Below are positions 1 through 10,752 of a stretch of 64,000 nt of DNA, piece after piece. Numbering within the stretch: the stretch's first letter is position 1; each line of letters begins with the position of its first letter. The notes under the pieces are model-generated. The model searched no databases. It saw only the letters and a list, made by a program, of their open reading frames with translations, and was not told the origin of the DNA. A program made the translations under genes and the position numbers. Source of the DNA: Mycolicibacter icosiumassiliensis (GTDB taxonomy: Bacteria; Actinomycetota; Actinomycetes; Mycobacteriales; Mycobacteriaceae); contig NZ_LT546166.1 of assembly GCF_900078685.2 (NCBI RefSeq), positions 1,368,200-1,432,199 on the forward strand. The letters run 5' to 3'.

Positions 1-1
1 C

Positions 2-94
2 ACGCCGGGAACCGCCGGCACCACCGGACTCACGCCGACCGACCCGACCGGCACCCCCGGTGGCCACGGTGGCGCGGGCGCTGCCGCGCCGTAG
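2..94 (+). CDS. C-terminal end of a truncated upstream gene (tsaD by synteny)
   Basis: An open frame enters from the left edge and stops at TAG 92-94. The 30 visible codons encode a low-complexity Gly/Pro/Thr/Ala tail ending GHGGAGAAP. In M. tuberculosis the gene immediately before groES on the same strand is tsaD (gcp), the tRNA threonylcarbamoyl transferase, so this may be its C-terminal extension. No conserved TsaD motif lies inside the window, so the assignment rests on gene order only. Confidence 0.35.
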   Translation, partial: TPGTAGTTGLTPTDPTGTPGGHGGAGAAAP

Positions 95-116
95 ACCGGA
101 AGCACCATGGGCACTT

Positions 117-148
117 GAGTGCTAGCACTCTCATGTATAGAGTGCTAG
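117..148 (+). promoter_or_regulatory. CIRCE operator (HrcA site) of groES-groEL1
   Basis: CTAGCACTC at 122-130 and GAGTGCTAG at 140-148 are perfect inverted repeats separated by 9 bases, matching the CIRCE consensus TTAGCACTC-N9-GAGTGCTAA except for the outermost base of each arm. The left arm also forms a second perfect palindrome with the bases before it (GAGTGCTAGCACTC, 117-130), so two overlapping dyads share one half-site. CIRCE is bound by HrcA to repress chaperonin genes until heat shock. The site lies about 145 bp before the groES start. Confidence 0.93.
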
Positions 149-290
149 GTGGCAGTCGGACGGTTCCTCGCTCGGCACCCGCGACGACGACGCGAGGGCT
201 CGCACGAATGCCGAACACCTTAAGTAAGTACGTTCCGATGGGCCCGGTATGCGCCGGGTCGCATCCAGACACATGTGGAGGGCCCCAATC

Positions 291-593
291 GTGGCGAGCG
301 TGAACATCAAGCCACTCGAGGACAAGATCCTCGTTCAGGCCAACGAGGCCGAGACCACGACCGCGTCCGGTCTGGTCATTCCGGACACCGCCAAGGAGAA
401 GCCGCAGGAAGGCACCGTCGTCGCCGTCGGTCCCGGCCGGTGGGACGAGGGCGGCACCAAGCGGATCCCGCTGGACGTCGCCGAGGGTGACGTCGTCGTG
501 TACAGCAAGTACGGCGGCACCGAGATCAAGTACGGCGGCCAGGAGTACCTGATCCTGTCCGCGCGCGACGTGCTGGCCGTTGTAAGCAAGTAG
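291..593 (+). CDS. groES: Co-chaperonin GroES (Hsp10)
   Basis: This 100-residue cytosolic co-chaperonin caps the GroEL folding chamber. The sequence [13 protein letters not shown] is the classical N-terminus, followed by the mobile-loop region [18 protein letters not shown], a [14 protein letters not shown] segment and a C-terminus in DVLAVVSK, all nearly identical to M. tuberculosis GroES. The GTG at 291 is chosen because it gives the family length of 100 residues and has a GGAGG about 11 bases upstream. An ATG at 249 would add 14 unconserved residues. The gene lies behind a CIRCE operator and 103 bp before groEL1, with which it is probably co-transcribed. Confidence 0.97.
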   Translation: MASVNIKPLEDKILVQANEAETTTASGLVIPDTAKEKPQEGTVVAVGPGRWDEGGTKRIPLDVAEGDVVVYSKYGGTEIKYGGQEYLILSARDVLAVVSK

Positions 594-690
594 GTCGGCA
601 CGTAGCCACAAAGCAACCACCGTGCCCGCCCCGGAGATCCCCGTCATACGGGTGATGTCCGGGGCGGCACGCGTAGAGAAAAGGGCTTAA

Positions 691-2319
<1,629 letters not shown>

Positions 2320-2332
2320 GTAGTGACGGGGT

Positions 2333-2367
2333 GGGGGCCGGAACCTATGGCGGGTTCCGGCCCCCTT
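2333..2367 (+). terminator. Intrinsic terminator after groEL1
   Basis: A perfect 13-bp stem (GGGGGCCGGAACC at 2333-2345 with GGTTCCGGCCCCC at 2353-2365) encloses a 7-base loop and is followed by TTCTGGTTTT. It starts 14 bases after the groEL1 stop. Confidence 0.85.
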
Positions 2368-2499
2368 CTGGTTTTCGGGTGCCATCGAGACGGTGCTGCC
2401 ATTTGCCAGCCCGACATGCTTGACGCGTCGCCGCCCGCGGCGCAGTGTGATACACGTCATAAGACCACTGGTCACACCCGGTAACAAAGGCGGCAGCTC

Positions 2500-3600
2500 A
2501 TGAGCACGAGGGACATGTACACCGAAGTGCCCGCGCCCTATTCGTGGGAGGTTGCCAGCGCTGGCGACGCGCGCTTCACGTGGGAGTACGACGACGGGCG
2601 AGCTCGGCTGCTGTCGCTGTATCAGAAGGGCAAGGACAAACAGTGGGATGCTCAGTCGCGCATCGACTGGTCCCAAGACGTCGACCCGATGAACCCGGTC
2701 GGGCTGCCCGACGAGTTCCATCCACTGTTCGGCAGCCCGATGTGGGAGGCCGCGGACGACGCACGTCGGGCCGAGATGCGCCGGCACTCCCAGGCCTGGC
2801 AGTTCTCGCAGTTCCTGCACGGCGAGCAGGGCGCGATGGTGTGTGCGGCCAAGATCGTCGAAGTCGTCCCGGACCTGGACGCGAAGTTCTACGCCGCCAC
2901 CCAGACCATGGACGAGGCCCGGCACGTCGAGACGTTCTCGCGGTTCCTTCAGGACAAGATCGGCTTGGTCTACCCGATCAACAAGAACTTGACCGCACTG
3001 CTGGATGACACGCTGCGTGACTCACGCTGGGACATGCCCTATCTGGGTATGCAGGTCCTCATTGAGGGGCTGGCGCTGGCGGCTTTCGGGGTGCAGCGCG
3101 ACCTGGCGGCACCGGACTCACTGGCCAAGAAGGTATTGGCCTACGTGATGCAGGACGAGGCCCGCCATGTCGCCTTCGGGCGAATCTCGTTGAAGGACTA
3201 CTACTCCGCGCTCACCGATGCTGAGCGAGACGAGCGGGAAGAGTTCGTCGTGGACGCCTGTTACCTGATGCGCGACCGATTCCGTGGCGAGGAGGTCTTC
3301 GAGACCCTCGGCATGAATGTCAAAGAGTGCGCGGAATGGGTCGACTCGTCACCGCTGATGATCCAGTTCCGTTCGCACCTGTTCAGCCGCATCGTGCCGA
3401 TCGTCAAGGACATCGGACTGTGGGGTCCCAAGGTGCAGAAGGCGTTCCGGGATATGGGTGTGATCGACATGGCCGGCTTCGACATCGAGGCGCTGATGAA
3501 GGCCGACGAGGATCAAGCCGAATCCCTGGACCGGGCCCATGCCGAGATGGCCGTCCGTGCCGTCGAGGTCAACGAGGTGATCGTGGCGGGCGCGAGCTGA
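2500..3600 (+). CDS. Ferritin-like diiron protein (R2-like / AurF-like oxygenase family)
   Basis: This 366-residue soluble helical protein has the ligand set of a diiron carboxylate four-helix bundle: E109 in HGEQGAM, E139-A-R-H142 in MDEARHVETF, E189 in LIEGLALAAF, and E220-A-R-H223 in MQDEARHVAFG. This is the E, ExxH, E, ExxH pattern of ribonucleotide reductase R2-like and AurF-like enzymes. The exact reaction cannot be read from the sequence. The ATG at 2500 is preceded by AAAGGCGG. It is transcribed alone, 180 bp after groEL1 and separated from it by a terminator. No equivalent lies at this place in M. tuberculosis, where whiB3 is next to groEL1. Confidence 0.75.
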   Translation: MSTRDMYTEVPAPYSWEVASAGDARFTWEYDDGRARLLSLYQKGKDKQWDAQSRIDWSQDVDPMNPVGLPDEFHPLFGSPMWEAADDARRAEMRRHSQAWQFSQFLHGEQGAMVCAAKIVEVVPDLDAKFYAATQTMDEARHVETFSRFLQDKIGLVYPINKNLTALLDDTLRDSRWDMPYLGMQVLIEGLALAAFGVQRDLAAPDSLAKKVLAYVMQDEARHVAFGRISLKDYYSALTDAERDEREEFVVDACYLMRDRFRGEEVFETLGMNVKECAEWVDSSPLMIQFRSHLFSRIVPIVKDIGLWGPKVQKAFRDMGVIDMAGFDIEALMKADEDQAESLDRAHAEMAVRAVEVNEVIVAGAS

Positions 3601-3706
3601 CCCAGGGAGCGACGGGGTTCCTCTCGGGCGAGCCGAAAGCCGAATCCATTGCATTGGTTGTCAATTCATTTTCGCCGGACTAATTGTGGTGGTTCGCCGG
3701 CGCGGT

Positions 3707-3732
3707 GATTAGTGGGCGCGTAGAACGGGTAT
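3707..3732 (+). promoter_or_regulatory. Possible SigF-type promoter of the GlsB-like gene
   Basis: GATT at 3707-3710 and GGGTAT at 3727-3732 are separated by 16 bases, resembling the mycobacterial SigF consensus GTTT-N15-17-GGGTAT with one mismatch in the -35 element. The site lies 56 bases before the ATG of a stress-type membrane protein, a class often controlled by SigF. This is a pattern match only. Confidence 0.35.
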
Positions 3733-3788
3733 GAGTCCTCCGCGGCGTTGACCCCAACGTCGCTAAAGGTGTCGAAAAGGAGATCACC

Positions 3789-4088
3789 ATGAACGCAGTG
3801 GCGGCCACCGAATTCCTGGCCCGTTCCACGACGTTGACCAGTGTGGGGTGGATCGGCTACATCGTGATCGGCGCAATTGCTGGCTGGATCGCGGGTATGG
3901 CCATGAAGACGAAATATGGCCTGTTCGCCGATGTAGTTGTGGGGGTCGTCGGAGCGTTGATCGGCGGATTTCTGCTCAGCTTCGTCGTCGACACGGCGAG
4001 CGGCGGCTGGTGGTTCACTCTGTTCACCGCAATTTTGGGCGCGATCATTCTGCTCTGGCTGCTGCGCCTCTTCGGGCGCGAGGCGTAG
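3789..4088 (+). CDS. GlsB/YeaQ/YmgE-family stress membrane protein
   Basis: This 99-residue integral membrane protein has three hydrophobic segments at about residues 20-40, 47-66 and 74-93. The first contains GYIVIGAIAGWIAGMAMK and the second GVVGALIGGFLL, the glycine-rich helices typical of the GlsB/YeaQ/YmgE ('transglycosylase-associated') family. The biochemical role of the family is unsettled; members are induced by general or envelope stress. The start at 3789 has AAGGAG upstream. It is 6 bases before the lipoprotein gene, so the two are probably one transcript, possibly driven by the SigF-like site at 3707-3732. Confidence 0.85.
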   Translation: MNAVAATEFLARSTTLTSVGWIGYIVIGAIAGWIAGMAMKTKYGLFADVVVGVVGALIGGFLLSFVVDTASGGWWFTLFTAILGAIILLWLLRLFGREA

Positions 4089-4094
4089 GGAGCG

Positions 4095-4379
4095 ATGATG
4101 ATGAAAAGCGTTGCGTTTGCCGCCTTTGCGCTGGGGGTGCTGATTTCCAGTGGTTGCTCGGCCTCGCAGGTGATCAACACCGGCGGCGACACGAAGTGCA
4201 AGGACTTCGTCGCTCAGGACGAGAAGAAGCAGGACGACGAGATCACCAAGATGCTCAAAGACAAAAGCGGTGCCGACCCATCGAATCTGGAGATCTCGGC
4301 AACTCGCCTGTCGGTATCGACCTACTGCAAGACGTTGGGAAAGCCGGACAGCAAGATATCTGAGGCGCCGCACGGCTGA
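4095..4379 (+). CDS. Small lipoprotein, HdeA-like
   Basis: This 94-residue exported protein has a type II signal peptide: MMMKSVAF, a hydrophobic core, then the lipobox ISSGC, which places the lipidated cysteine at residue 21. The mature part is highly charged and has two further cysteines (TKCKDF and TYCKTLG), probably disulfide-linked, in a layout resembling periplasmic acid-stress chaperones of the HdeA type. That resemblance is from memory of mycobacterial relatives and is moderate. The gene starts 6 bases after the GlsB-like gene, suggesting a two-gene envelope-stress unit. It ends at a strong bidirectional terminator. Confidence 0.7.
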   Translation: MMMKSVAFAAFALGVLISSGCSASQVINTGGDTKCKDFVAQDEKKQDDEITKMLKDKSGADPSNLEISATRLSVSTYCKTLGKPDSKISEAPHG

Positions 4380-4393
4380 GCGGATGTTCGGAT

Positions 4394-4433
4394 CCGATAG
4401 GCACCACACCGCGCTGGGTGTGGTGCCTATCGG
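4394..4433. terminator. Bidirectional terminator between convergent genes
   Basis: A perfect 17-bp stem (4394-4410 with 4417-4433, core GGCACCACACC/GGTGTGGTGCC) closes a GCGCTG loop. It fills the gap between the lipoprotein gene on the plus strand and the hydrolase gene on the minus strand, and could serve both. Confidence 0.85.
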
Positions 4434-4435
4434 TG

Positions 4436-5431
4436 TCAGAAGACGTCGGTGAAAAACAGTTGCAGAGAGTCGAATACGCTCTCGAACAATCCGCTGTTGG
4501 CGGCCCCGCCGCAGAAAACCGCATTGATCCAGGCGTCGAAGCCGTTGATATCGCTGTTGTCGATGTTGATGTAGGTCAGGTTGCCGTCGACCGTGGTGGT
4601 GGCGTCGGCGACCTGTTCCGGGGTCAAGCCCAGGTACTCCACGTGTGCGCCGAGGATGCCCAACAGCGCACCCCACAGGCCGTCGGTGGCGTAGACATCG
4701 GCGAAGTTGGCGACCGGGTCATCGGGCAAGCCGTAAATAGTGGCCGGGTACAGGTCATTGGGTGTCAGGTTGCCGAGGACCTCGGTCATGCCTAAAAGGT
4801 TCAGAAGATAGTCCGTCAGGCTTGGGCCGAGTGTGGCGTCCATGGCTGATTCCAGGTATTGCCAGACGCCGTCCGGGGTGGACGGATCGCCGATGAACAC
4901 GAAGTGCAGAGCATCGCTGGGAATGCCGGCCTCGGCCAGTCGGGTCATCGCGATCGACTCTGCGGTGGCGCTCTGCGAGTAGCCGAAGATCGTCAGCGGG
5001 TGCTCGGCGTCGAAAGCGCCTGGGTTGGCGTTGAATTGGTTCTCGACCGCCAGGACAATGGCCGACGCGGCCGTGAGACTGCTCGGGCCCTGCTGGATAA
5101 GTTCGGGCGTCGTCAGCACCTGCAGAGGGGCGCTGCACGGGTCGGTGCCGTCCATGTAGCAGACCGTCGAACCGGTTGAACCACCGTTGAAACCCAGCGG
5201 GTTCAGAAACAGATTCTCGGCCGAACGCGCGAATTGGGGTGACGGCGTCGGTTCGGTGGTTCCGCCGAGGATGAGCGCCGTTTGACTGCCCGACAGTGGA
5301 CCGGTGGAAGCAAGCAGGGTGGCTGCGGCGTGGACGGGTTGGCTGGTTGCCACCCCGGCCGCGGCCGCCATCAGGCCGGCGACGGCGACGTGAGCAACGA
5401 CGCTTTTGGCTGCCCTACCTTGCGATGTCAC
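4436..5431 (-). CDS. Secreted PE-PPE-domain alpha/beta-hydrolase
   Basis: This is a PE-PPE domain protein (Pfam PF08237 type, an alpha/beta-hydrolase fold found in PE/PPE lipases) with a Sec signal peptide but no PE or PPE module. The chosen GTG start at 5431 gives a basic n-region, a hydrophobic stretch and a cleavage site after QPVHA. The nucleophile elbow is GYSQSA, followed by VFIGDPSTPDG and TIYGLPDDPVANFADVYAT, which are conserved blocks of the domain. Probable substrate is an ester or lipid at the cell surface. An ATG at 5473 is possible and would overlap the DUF732 gene by 38 bp; the GTG starts 4 bases after that gene's stop, suggesting an operon. Confidence 0.8.
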   Translation of the reverse strand: MTSQGRAAKSVVAHVAVAGLMAAAAGVATSQPVHAAATLLASTGPLSGSQTALILGGTTEPTPSPQFARSAENLFLNPLGFNGGSTGSTVCYMDGTDPCSAPLQVLTTPELIQQGPSSLTAASAIVLAVENQFNANPGAFDAEHPLTIFGYSQSATAESIAMTRLAEAGIPSDALHFVFIGDPSTPDGVWQYLESAMDATLGPSLTDYLLNLLGMTEVLGNLTPNDLYPATIYGLPDDPVANFADVYATDGLWGALLGILGAHVEYLGLTPEQVADATTTVDGNLTYINIDNSDINGFDAWINAVFCGGAANSGLFESVFDSLQLFFTDVF

Positions 5432-5435
5432 GGGC

Positions 5436-5747
5436 TCAGAGGGTGTCGGGGCACAGGTGATGTTGGGCGGCATTGATCAGCATGCGTCCCTTGTCGACGT
5501 CGTTCGGGTTCACCTGGGCCAGTGTCTGTTCGGGCTTCTCGCCCAGGCGCAGCCGGTTGCAGGCCATCCAGCCGTTGGCCACCACCACGCCGTCGGGCAG
5601 CTGCTGGTCTCCCAGCGTCAGGCCCGGGAATCCATTGGACCGCAGTTCATTGAGGAATGCCTCGTCGTCAGCGCTTGCGATAGGCGCGGCGATGAGGCCG
5701 ACGGCGAACCCCGCTGCGATGGTTCCGAACAGCAGCTGCTTTTGCAC
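5436..5747 (-). CDS. Secreted DUF732 protein
   Basis: This 103-residue exported protein has a signal peptide ending near PIASADDE. The mature part reads DEAFLNELRSNGFPGLTLGDQQLPDGVVVANGWMACNRLRLGEKPEQTLAQV, the signature of the DUF732 family common in mycobacteria; two cysteines in the mature part (MACNRL and HHLCPD) fit its usual disulfide. Function is unknown. It is the first gene of a minus-strand pair with the PE-PPE-domain hydrolase. AAGGAGAGC precedes the ATG. Confidence 0.85.
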   Translation of the reverse strand: MQKQLLFGTIAAGFAVGLIAAPIASADDEAFLNELRSNGFPGLTLGDQQLPDGVVVANGWMACNRLRLGEKPEQTLAQVNPNDVDKGRMLINAAQHHLCPDTL

Positions 5748-5870
5748 AGTGCTCTCCTTGCTCTTCTTGCCCTCGCAGCCTCGCGGGGCTACCGAAGAAG
5801 AGCGTAATGGCGCAGGTGGCCGGTGATCGCCAGAACCGAGCGATCCGTCGCCGGGGAAGGTGCAGTGGGC

Positions 5871-5900
5871 GAACAGCCCCCGGCTAACCGGGGGCTGTTC
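5871..5900 (-). terminator. Terminator after whiB3
   Basis: A perfect 13-bp stem (GAACAGCCCCCGG at 5871-5883 with CCGGGGGCTGTTC at 5888-5900) encloses a CTAA loop. It lies 49 bases beyond the whiB3 stop in the direction of whiB3 transcription. It is the main feature of the 5748-5948 gap. Confidence 0.85.
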
Positions 5901-5948
5901 AGGGGCCCACGGGCCGCGAATGTGATGCCGCGGCCGGTCGGGAAGTAA

Positions 5949-6239
5949 CTAGCCGCTGGGGCGCAGGTTGCAGCGCAGCGCGGCGTGCCGCTCGGCTTCG
6001 GACATGCCGCCCCAGATGCCATAGGGCTCACCTACCGCGAGCGCGTGCGTCCGGCACTGCTCCAGCACTGGGCAGCTGCGGCACCACTTCTTGGCGTTCT
6101 GCTCACGCTGGGCTCGGGCGCGACCGCGTTCGCCGTCGGGCGGGAAGAACACCGATGAGTCGACCCCTCGACACGCTCCCCGGAGCTGCCAATCCCACAC
6201 GTCCGCGTTGCGGCCGGGCAATTGCTCAACCTGTGGCAT
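5949..6239 (-). CDS. whiB3: Redox-sensing transcription factor WhiB3
   Basis: This 96-residue cytosolic iron-sulfur regulator begins MPQVEQLPG and has the four cluster cysteines C23, C53, C56 and C62, at the same positions as M. tuberculosis WhiB3, plus the WhiB turn GVWGG-like motif GIWGGMSEAER. WhiB3 senses NO, oxygen and redox state and controls lipid anabolism and redox balance with sigma-A. The ATG at 6239 reproduces the family N-terminus; an ATG 5 codons upstream is less likely. It is transcribed away from the gene at 6500, with a 260-bp shared upstream region, and is followed by a clear terminator. Confidence 0.95.
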   Translation of the reverse strand: MPQVEQLPGRNADVWDWQLRGACRGVDSSVFFPPDGERGRARAQREQNAKKWCRSCPVLEQCRTHALAVGEPYGIWGGMSEAERHAALRCNLRPSG

Positions 6240-6499
6240 GGGAACCCCTCTCAAAACGCTGTTCGGCCGGATCTTTGGGATGCGGCTTCTCGAGCGGTGT
6301 CTCAGGTGGTGGTGCGCGTAAAACAGCGCCGGCTGTCTTCCGGCGCCGAGGGGGACGGTAACTAAACGATCTGAAGTAAAACCAACGTGACGATTAAGAA
6401 AGGCTGGCCTAAACGGGTGGAGTTTCCGTGAGAGTGGATGTTATTCCGCATTCTGTGGAGTAGTTATGTTGTGGCGGCACCGCGTAACGTCGCGCAGCG

Positions 6500-7306
6500 A
6501 TGATTGAGGACCCCGAAGCAGTCCTGGTGGCCGTCGCGTTCGGCGAAGAACCCGGTCGCTGGCCCCTACCCGAGGCGACCAATCCCCGGCAGCGGTGGCT
6601 GCGCGCCGTCGCCGCTGGCGGGCAGGGGAGGTACGCCAGTGCCGACGCCGATCTTGCGGTGTTGTTGCGCGAGGTGCCGGCCGGCCCGCTGGCCTCCCTG
6701 GCCTACAGCACCCGGGGCTCGTTCCTGCGCCAACTCGGCGGGCATGACCTGGCCCGCGGTTTCGATGGCCGGGCGCTGGCGCTGGCCGGTGGCGACCAGC
6801 ACGTCGACCCCGAGGCCTACGCCGATGCGCTGGTCGGGCTGGCCGCCGACGCCCTGGGCGTCGGGCGTTTCGCAGCCTCGGCGGCGCTGCTGGGCCGGGC
6901 CGCTGCGGAGCCGTCCACCGCCCCGCCGCGCCTGACGGTCCGTCGGCACTGGGTGACCGCAGAATTGGCGATGGTCACCGGCGATGGAGCCACCGCGGTG
7001 CGCCATGCCGAGCAGGCAACCGAGCTGGTGGGCGAAGGCATGCTGCGACACCGGGTGAAGAGTCAGGTGGTGTTGGCCGGGGCGTTGTGCTGTGCGGGGA
7101 ACCTCGACCGGGCGCGCGTCGTGGCTGAGGCCGCACTGCTGGACACCGGTCGGTTGGGGCTAATTCCCCTGCAATGGGCGCTGGCGTGCATGTTGGCCGA
7201 CGTGAACGACGCCGCCAGCATGCACACGGTGGCCGAACTGCGCGGGTTGCGGGACGAGGCTGCGGAGCTGGTGCGCCACCGCGGCGGCAGCTGGCAGCAG
7301 CGCTGA
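6500..7306 (+). CDS. Conserved helical protein, Rv3415c-like
   Basis: This is a 268-residue soluble, Ala/Leu-rich, apparently all-helical protein with no signal peptide or membrane segment. Position (next to whiB3, followed by the DUF5319 gene) and composition match M. tuberculosis Rv3415c, of unknown function. Repeated helical pairs such as ARGFDGRALALAGG and AASAALLGRAAAEP suggest a TPR-like solenoid, which is an inference. In M. tuberculosis this gene is followed by sigD and its anti-sigma gene rsdA. Here its stop codon abuts the stop of the convergent DUF5319 gene, with neither in between. Confidence 0.7.
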   Translation: MIEDPEAVLVAVAFGEEPGRWPLPEATNPRQRWLRAVAAGGQGRYASADADLAVLLREVPAGPLASLAYSTRGSFLRQLGGHDLARGFDGRALALAGGDQHVDPEAYADALVGLAADALGVGRFAASAALLGRAAAEPSTAPPRLTVRRHWVTAELAMVTGDGATAVRHAEQATELVGEGMLRHRVKSQVVLAGALCCAGNLDRARVVAEAALLDTGRLGLIPLQWALACMLADVNDAASMHTVAELRGLRDEAAELVRHRGGSWQQR

Positions 7307-7717
7307 TCAGCGGTAGCCGTCGTACTCCGAGGTGGCCCCGTTGAGCGACGCGTCGGCGTAGCCGCGGCAGTAATCCCACGTCACGTAGCTGTCCGGCTCC
7401 GGGTCGTAGGCCGGCTCGTGCGGGCGGACGGTGCCGTCGATGAGCAGCTGCAGCAGGTTGGCGCGCAGCATGTCCCAGTCGTGGTAGTGGTCCTGATTGC
7501 AGTCGTCGCAGCACACCACCAGGCCGCGAATTCCCCGGTGCGCCAACAACGCTTCGTAGACCGCCAGATCGGCGAGGTCGGCCTCCACTGCGGTCCGTTC
7601 CTGCGGGTCCAGCGGCTGGCCCGGTTCGACGGCGTCCAGTGCGGCAGACGGGTCATGCGGGTCGTCGGCGAACGGGTCGGGCGGTAAACCGGGTGGCAGG
7701 TGGTCACGCACGCCCAT
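7307..7717 (-). CDS. DUF5319 protein, Rv3412-like
   Basis: This is a 136-residue cytosolic protein, nearly identical in its conserved core to M. tuberculosis Rv3412. It contains the cluster VVCCDDCNQDHYHDWDML, in which Cys and His residues look able to bind a metal, and the conserved end PDSYVTWDYCRGYADASLN. Function is unknown. The ATG at 7717 is used; a GTG at 7711 would give the annotated M. tuberculosis-like start RDHLPPGLPPDPF. The gene is convergent with the Rv3415c-like gene, the two stop codons being adjacent. Confidence 0.85.
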   Translation of the reverse strand: MGVRDHLPPGLPPDPFADDPHDPSAALDAVEPGQPLDPQERTAVEADLADLAVYEALLAHRGIRGLVVCCDDCNQDHYHDWDMLRANLLQLLIDGTVRPHEPAYDPEPDSYVTWDYCRGYADASLNGATSEYDGYR

Positions 7718-7845
7718 TAGGGTACGCAGTCGCCATGACAGAAAGCCAGCGGTGGGCACAGGGGCCCGCCGGAGCTCAAGGGTGGTGGCGGGCGAAAGCG
7801 GCTGCGCGCCGCGATTAGGATGGACTTTTCACCCCGGCTTTGTAG

Positions 7846-9441
<1,596 letters not shown>

Positions 9442-9505
9442 GCAGGCGTTCGTCCCCGCGTCTGCGCGCAGACAAGCAGAGCAACAGAAACGAGGCTGAC
9501 CCGTC

Positions 9506-10654
9506 ATGCGTGACATGGTTGAGATCGGCATGGGCCGCACCGCCCGTCGCACCTATGAGCTCGACGACATCAACATCGTGCCGTCGCGGCGCACGCGTTC
9601 CTCCAAGGACGTGTCCACCGCCTGGCAGCTGGATGCCTACCGGTTCGAGATGCCGGTGCTGGCCCACCCCACCGATGCGCTGGTCTCCCCGGAGTTCGCC
9701 ATCGAGCTGGGCCGGCTCGGTGGGCTGGGGGTGCTCAACGGCGAAGGACTGATCGGCCGGCACGCCGACGTCGAGGCCAAGATCGCCCAGGTGACCGAGG
9801 TCGCGGCCAAGGAACCCGAGCCCGAGGCGGCGATCCGGTTGCTGCAGCAGTTGCACGCCGCGCCGCTGAACCCCGAGCTGCTTGGCGCCGCGGTGGCGCG
9901 CATCAGCGAGTCCGGCGTGACCACCGCGGTGCGGGTGAGCCCGCAGAACGCCGCGGCCCTGACCCCGGCGCTGGTGGCTGCCGGTGTCGATCTGCTGGTC
10001 ATCCAGGGCACCATCATCTCCGCCGAGCGGGTCGCCGTGGACCGTGACGGGGCCGGGGAACCGCTCAACCTGAAGACCTTCATCTCCGAGCTGGACATCC
10101 CGGTGGTGGCCGGCGGGGTGATCGACCATCGCACCGCGCTGCACCTGATGCGGACCGGCGCGGCCGGGGTGATCGTCGGCTACGGTTCGACCGCCGGGGT
10201 GACCACCTCCGATGAGGTGCTGGGCATCTCGGTGCCGATGGCCACCGCGATCGCCGACGCGGCCGCCGCGCGCCGCGAGTACCTCGATGAGACCGGCGGG
10301 CGCTATGTGCACGTGCTGGCCGACGGTGACATCCACACGTCCGGGGATCTGGCCAGGGCGATCGCCTGCGGTGCCGACGCGGTGGTACTGGGCACGCCGC
10401 TGGCGGCCGCGGCGCAGGCGCAGGGCGACGGCTGGTACTGGCCGTCGGCTGCCGCCCACCCGTCCCTGCCTCGCGGCGCGCTGATGCAGGTCGCCTACGG
10501 GGAGCGCCCCAGCCTGGCGCAGGTACTCGAGGGGCCCTCCGACGACCCGTTCGGCTCGTTGAACCTGGTCGGCGGGCTGCGTCGCGCGATGGCCAAGGCC
10601 GGCTACTGCGACCTCAAGGAGTTCCAGAAGGTCGGCCTGACCGTCGGCTCCTGA
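9506..10654 (+). CDS. guaB3: GuaB3, IMPDH-family protein without CBS domains
   Basis: This is a 382-residue TIM-barrel protein of the IMP dehydrogenase/GMP reductase family. It lacks the CBS insert, and the catalytic loop reads GYGSTAGVTTSDEV, so the Cys of GPGSICTT is missing and IMPDH activity is unlikely. It corresponds to M. tuberculosis Rv3410c (GuaB3); the actual reaction is not settled. GAGG precedes the ATG by 9 bases. It follows guaB2 and precedes choD, all in one direction. Confidence 0.93.
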   Translation: MRDMVEIGMGRTARRTYELDDINIVPSRRTRSSKDVSTAWQLDAYRFEMPVLAHPTDALVSPEFAIELGRLGGLGVLNGEGLIGRHADVEAKIAQVTEVAAKEPEPEAAIRLLQQLHAAPLNPELLGAAVARISESGVTTAVRVSPQNAAALTPALVAAGVDLLVIQGTIISAERVAVDRDGAGEPLNLKTFISELDIPVVAGGVIDHRTALHLMRTGAAGVIVGYGSTAGVTTSDEVLGISVPMATAIADAAAARREYLDETGGRYVHVLADGDIHTSGDLARAIACGADAVVLGTPLAAAAQAQGDGWYWPSAAAHPSLPRGALMQVAYGERPSLAQVLEGPSDDPFGSLNLVGGLRRAMAKAGYCDLKEFQKVGLTVGS

Positions 10655-10752
10655 TTTCGGCCCTGTCTTCGTCTCCGGGCGACGAAAACCGCGACGAAAT
10701 GTAGCCTCGGCGACCCTGCTACCGCGGGTACCGGGTAGGGCATACTGATGCG

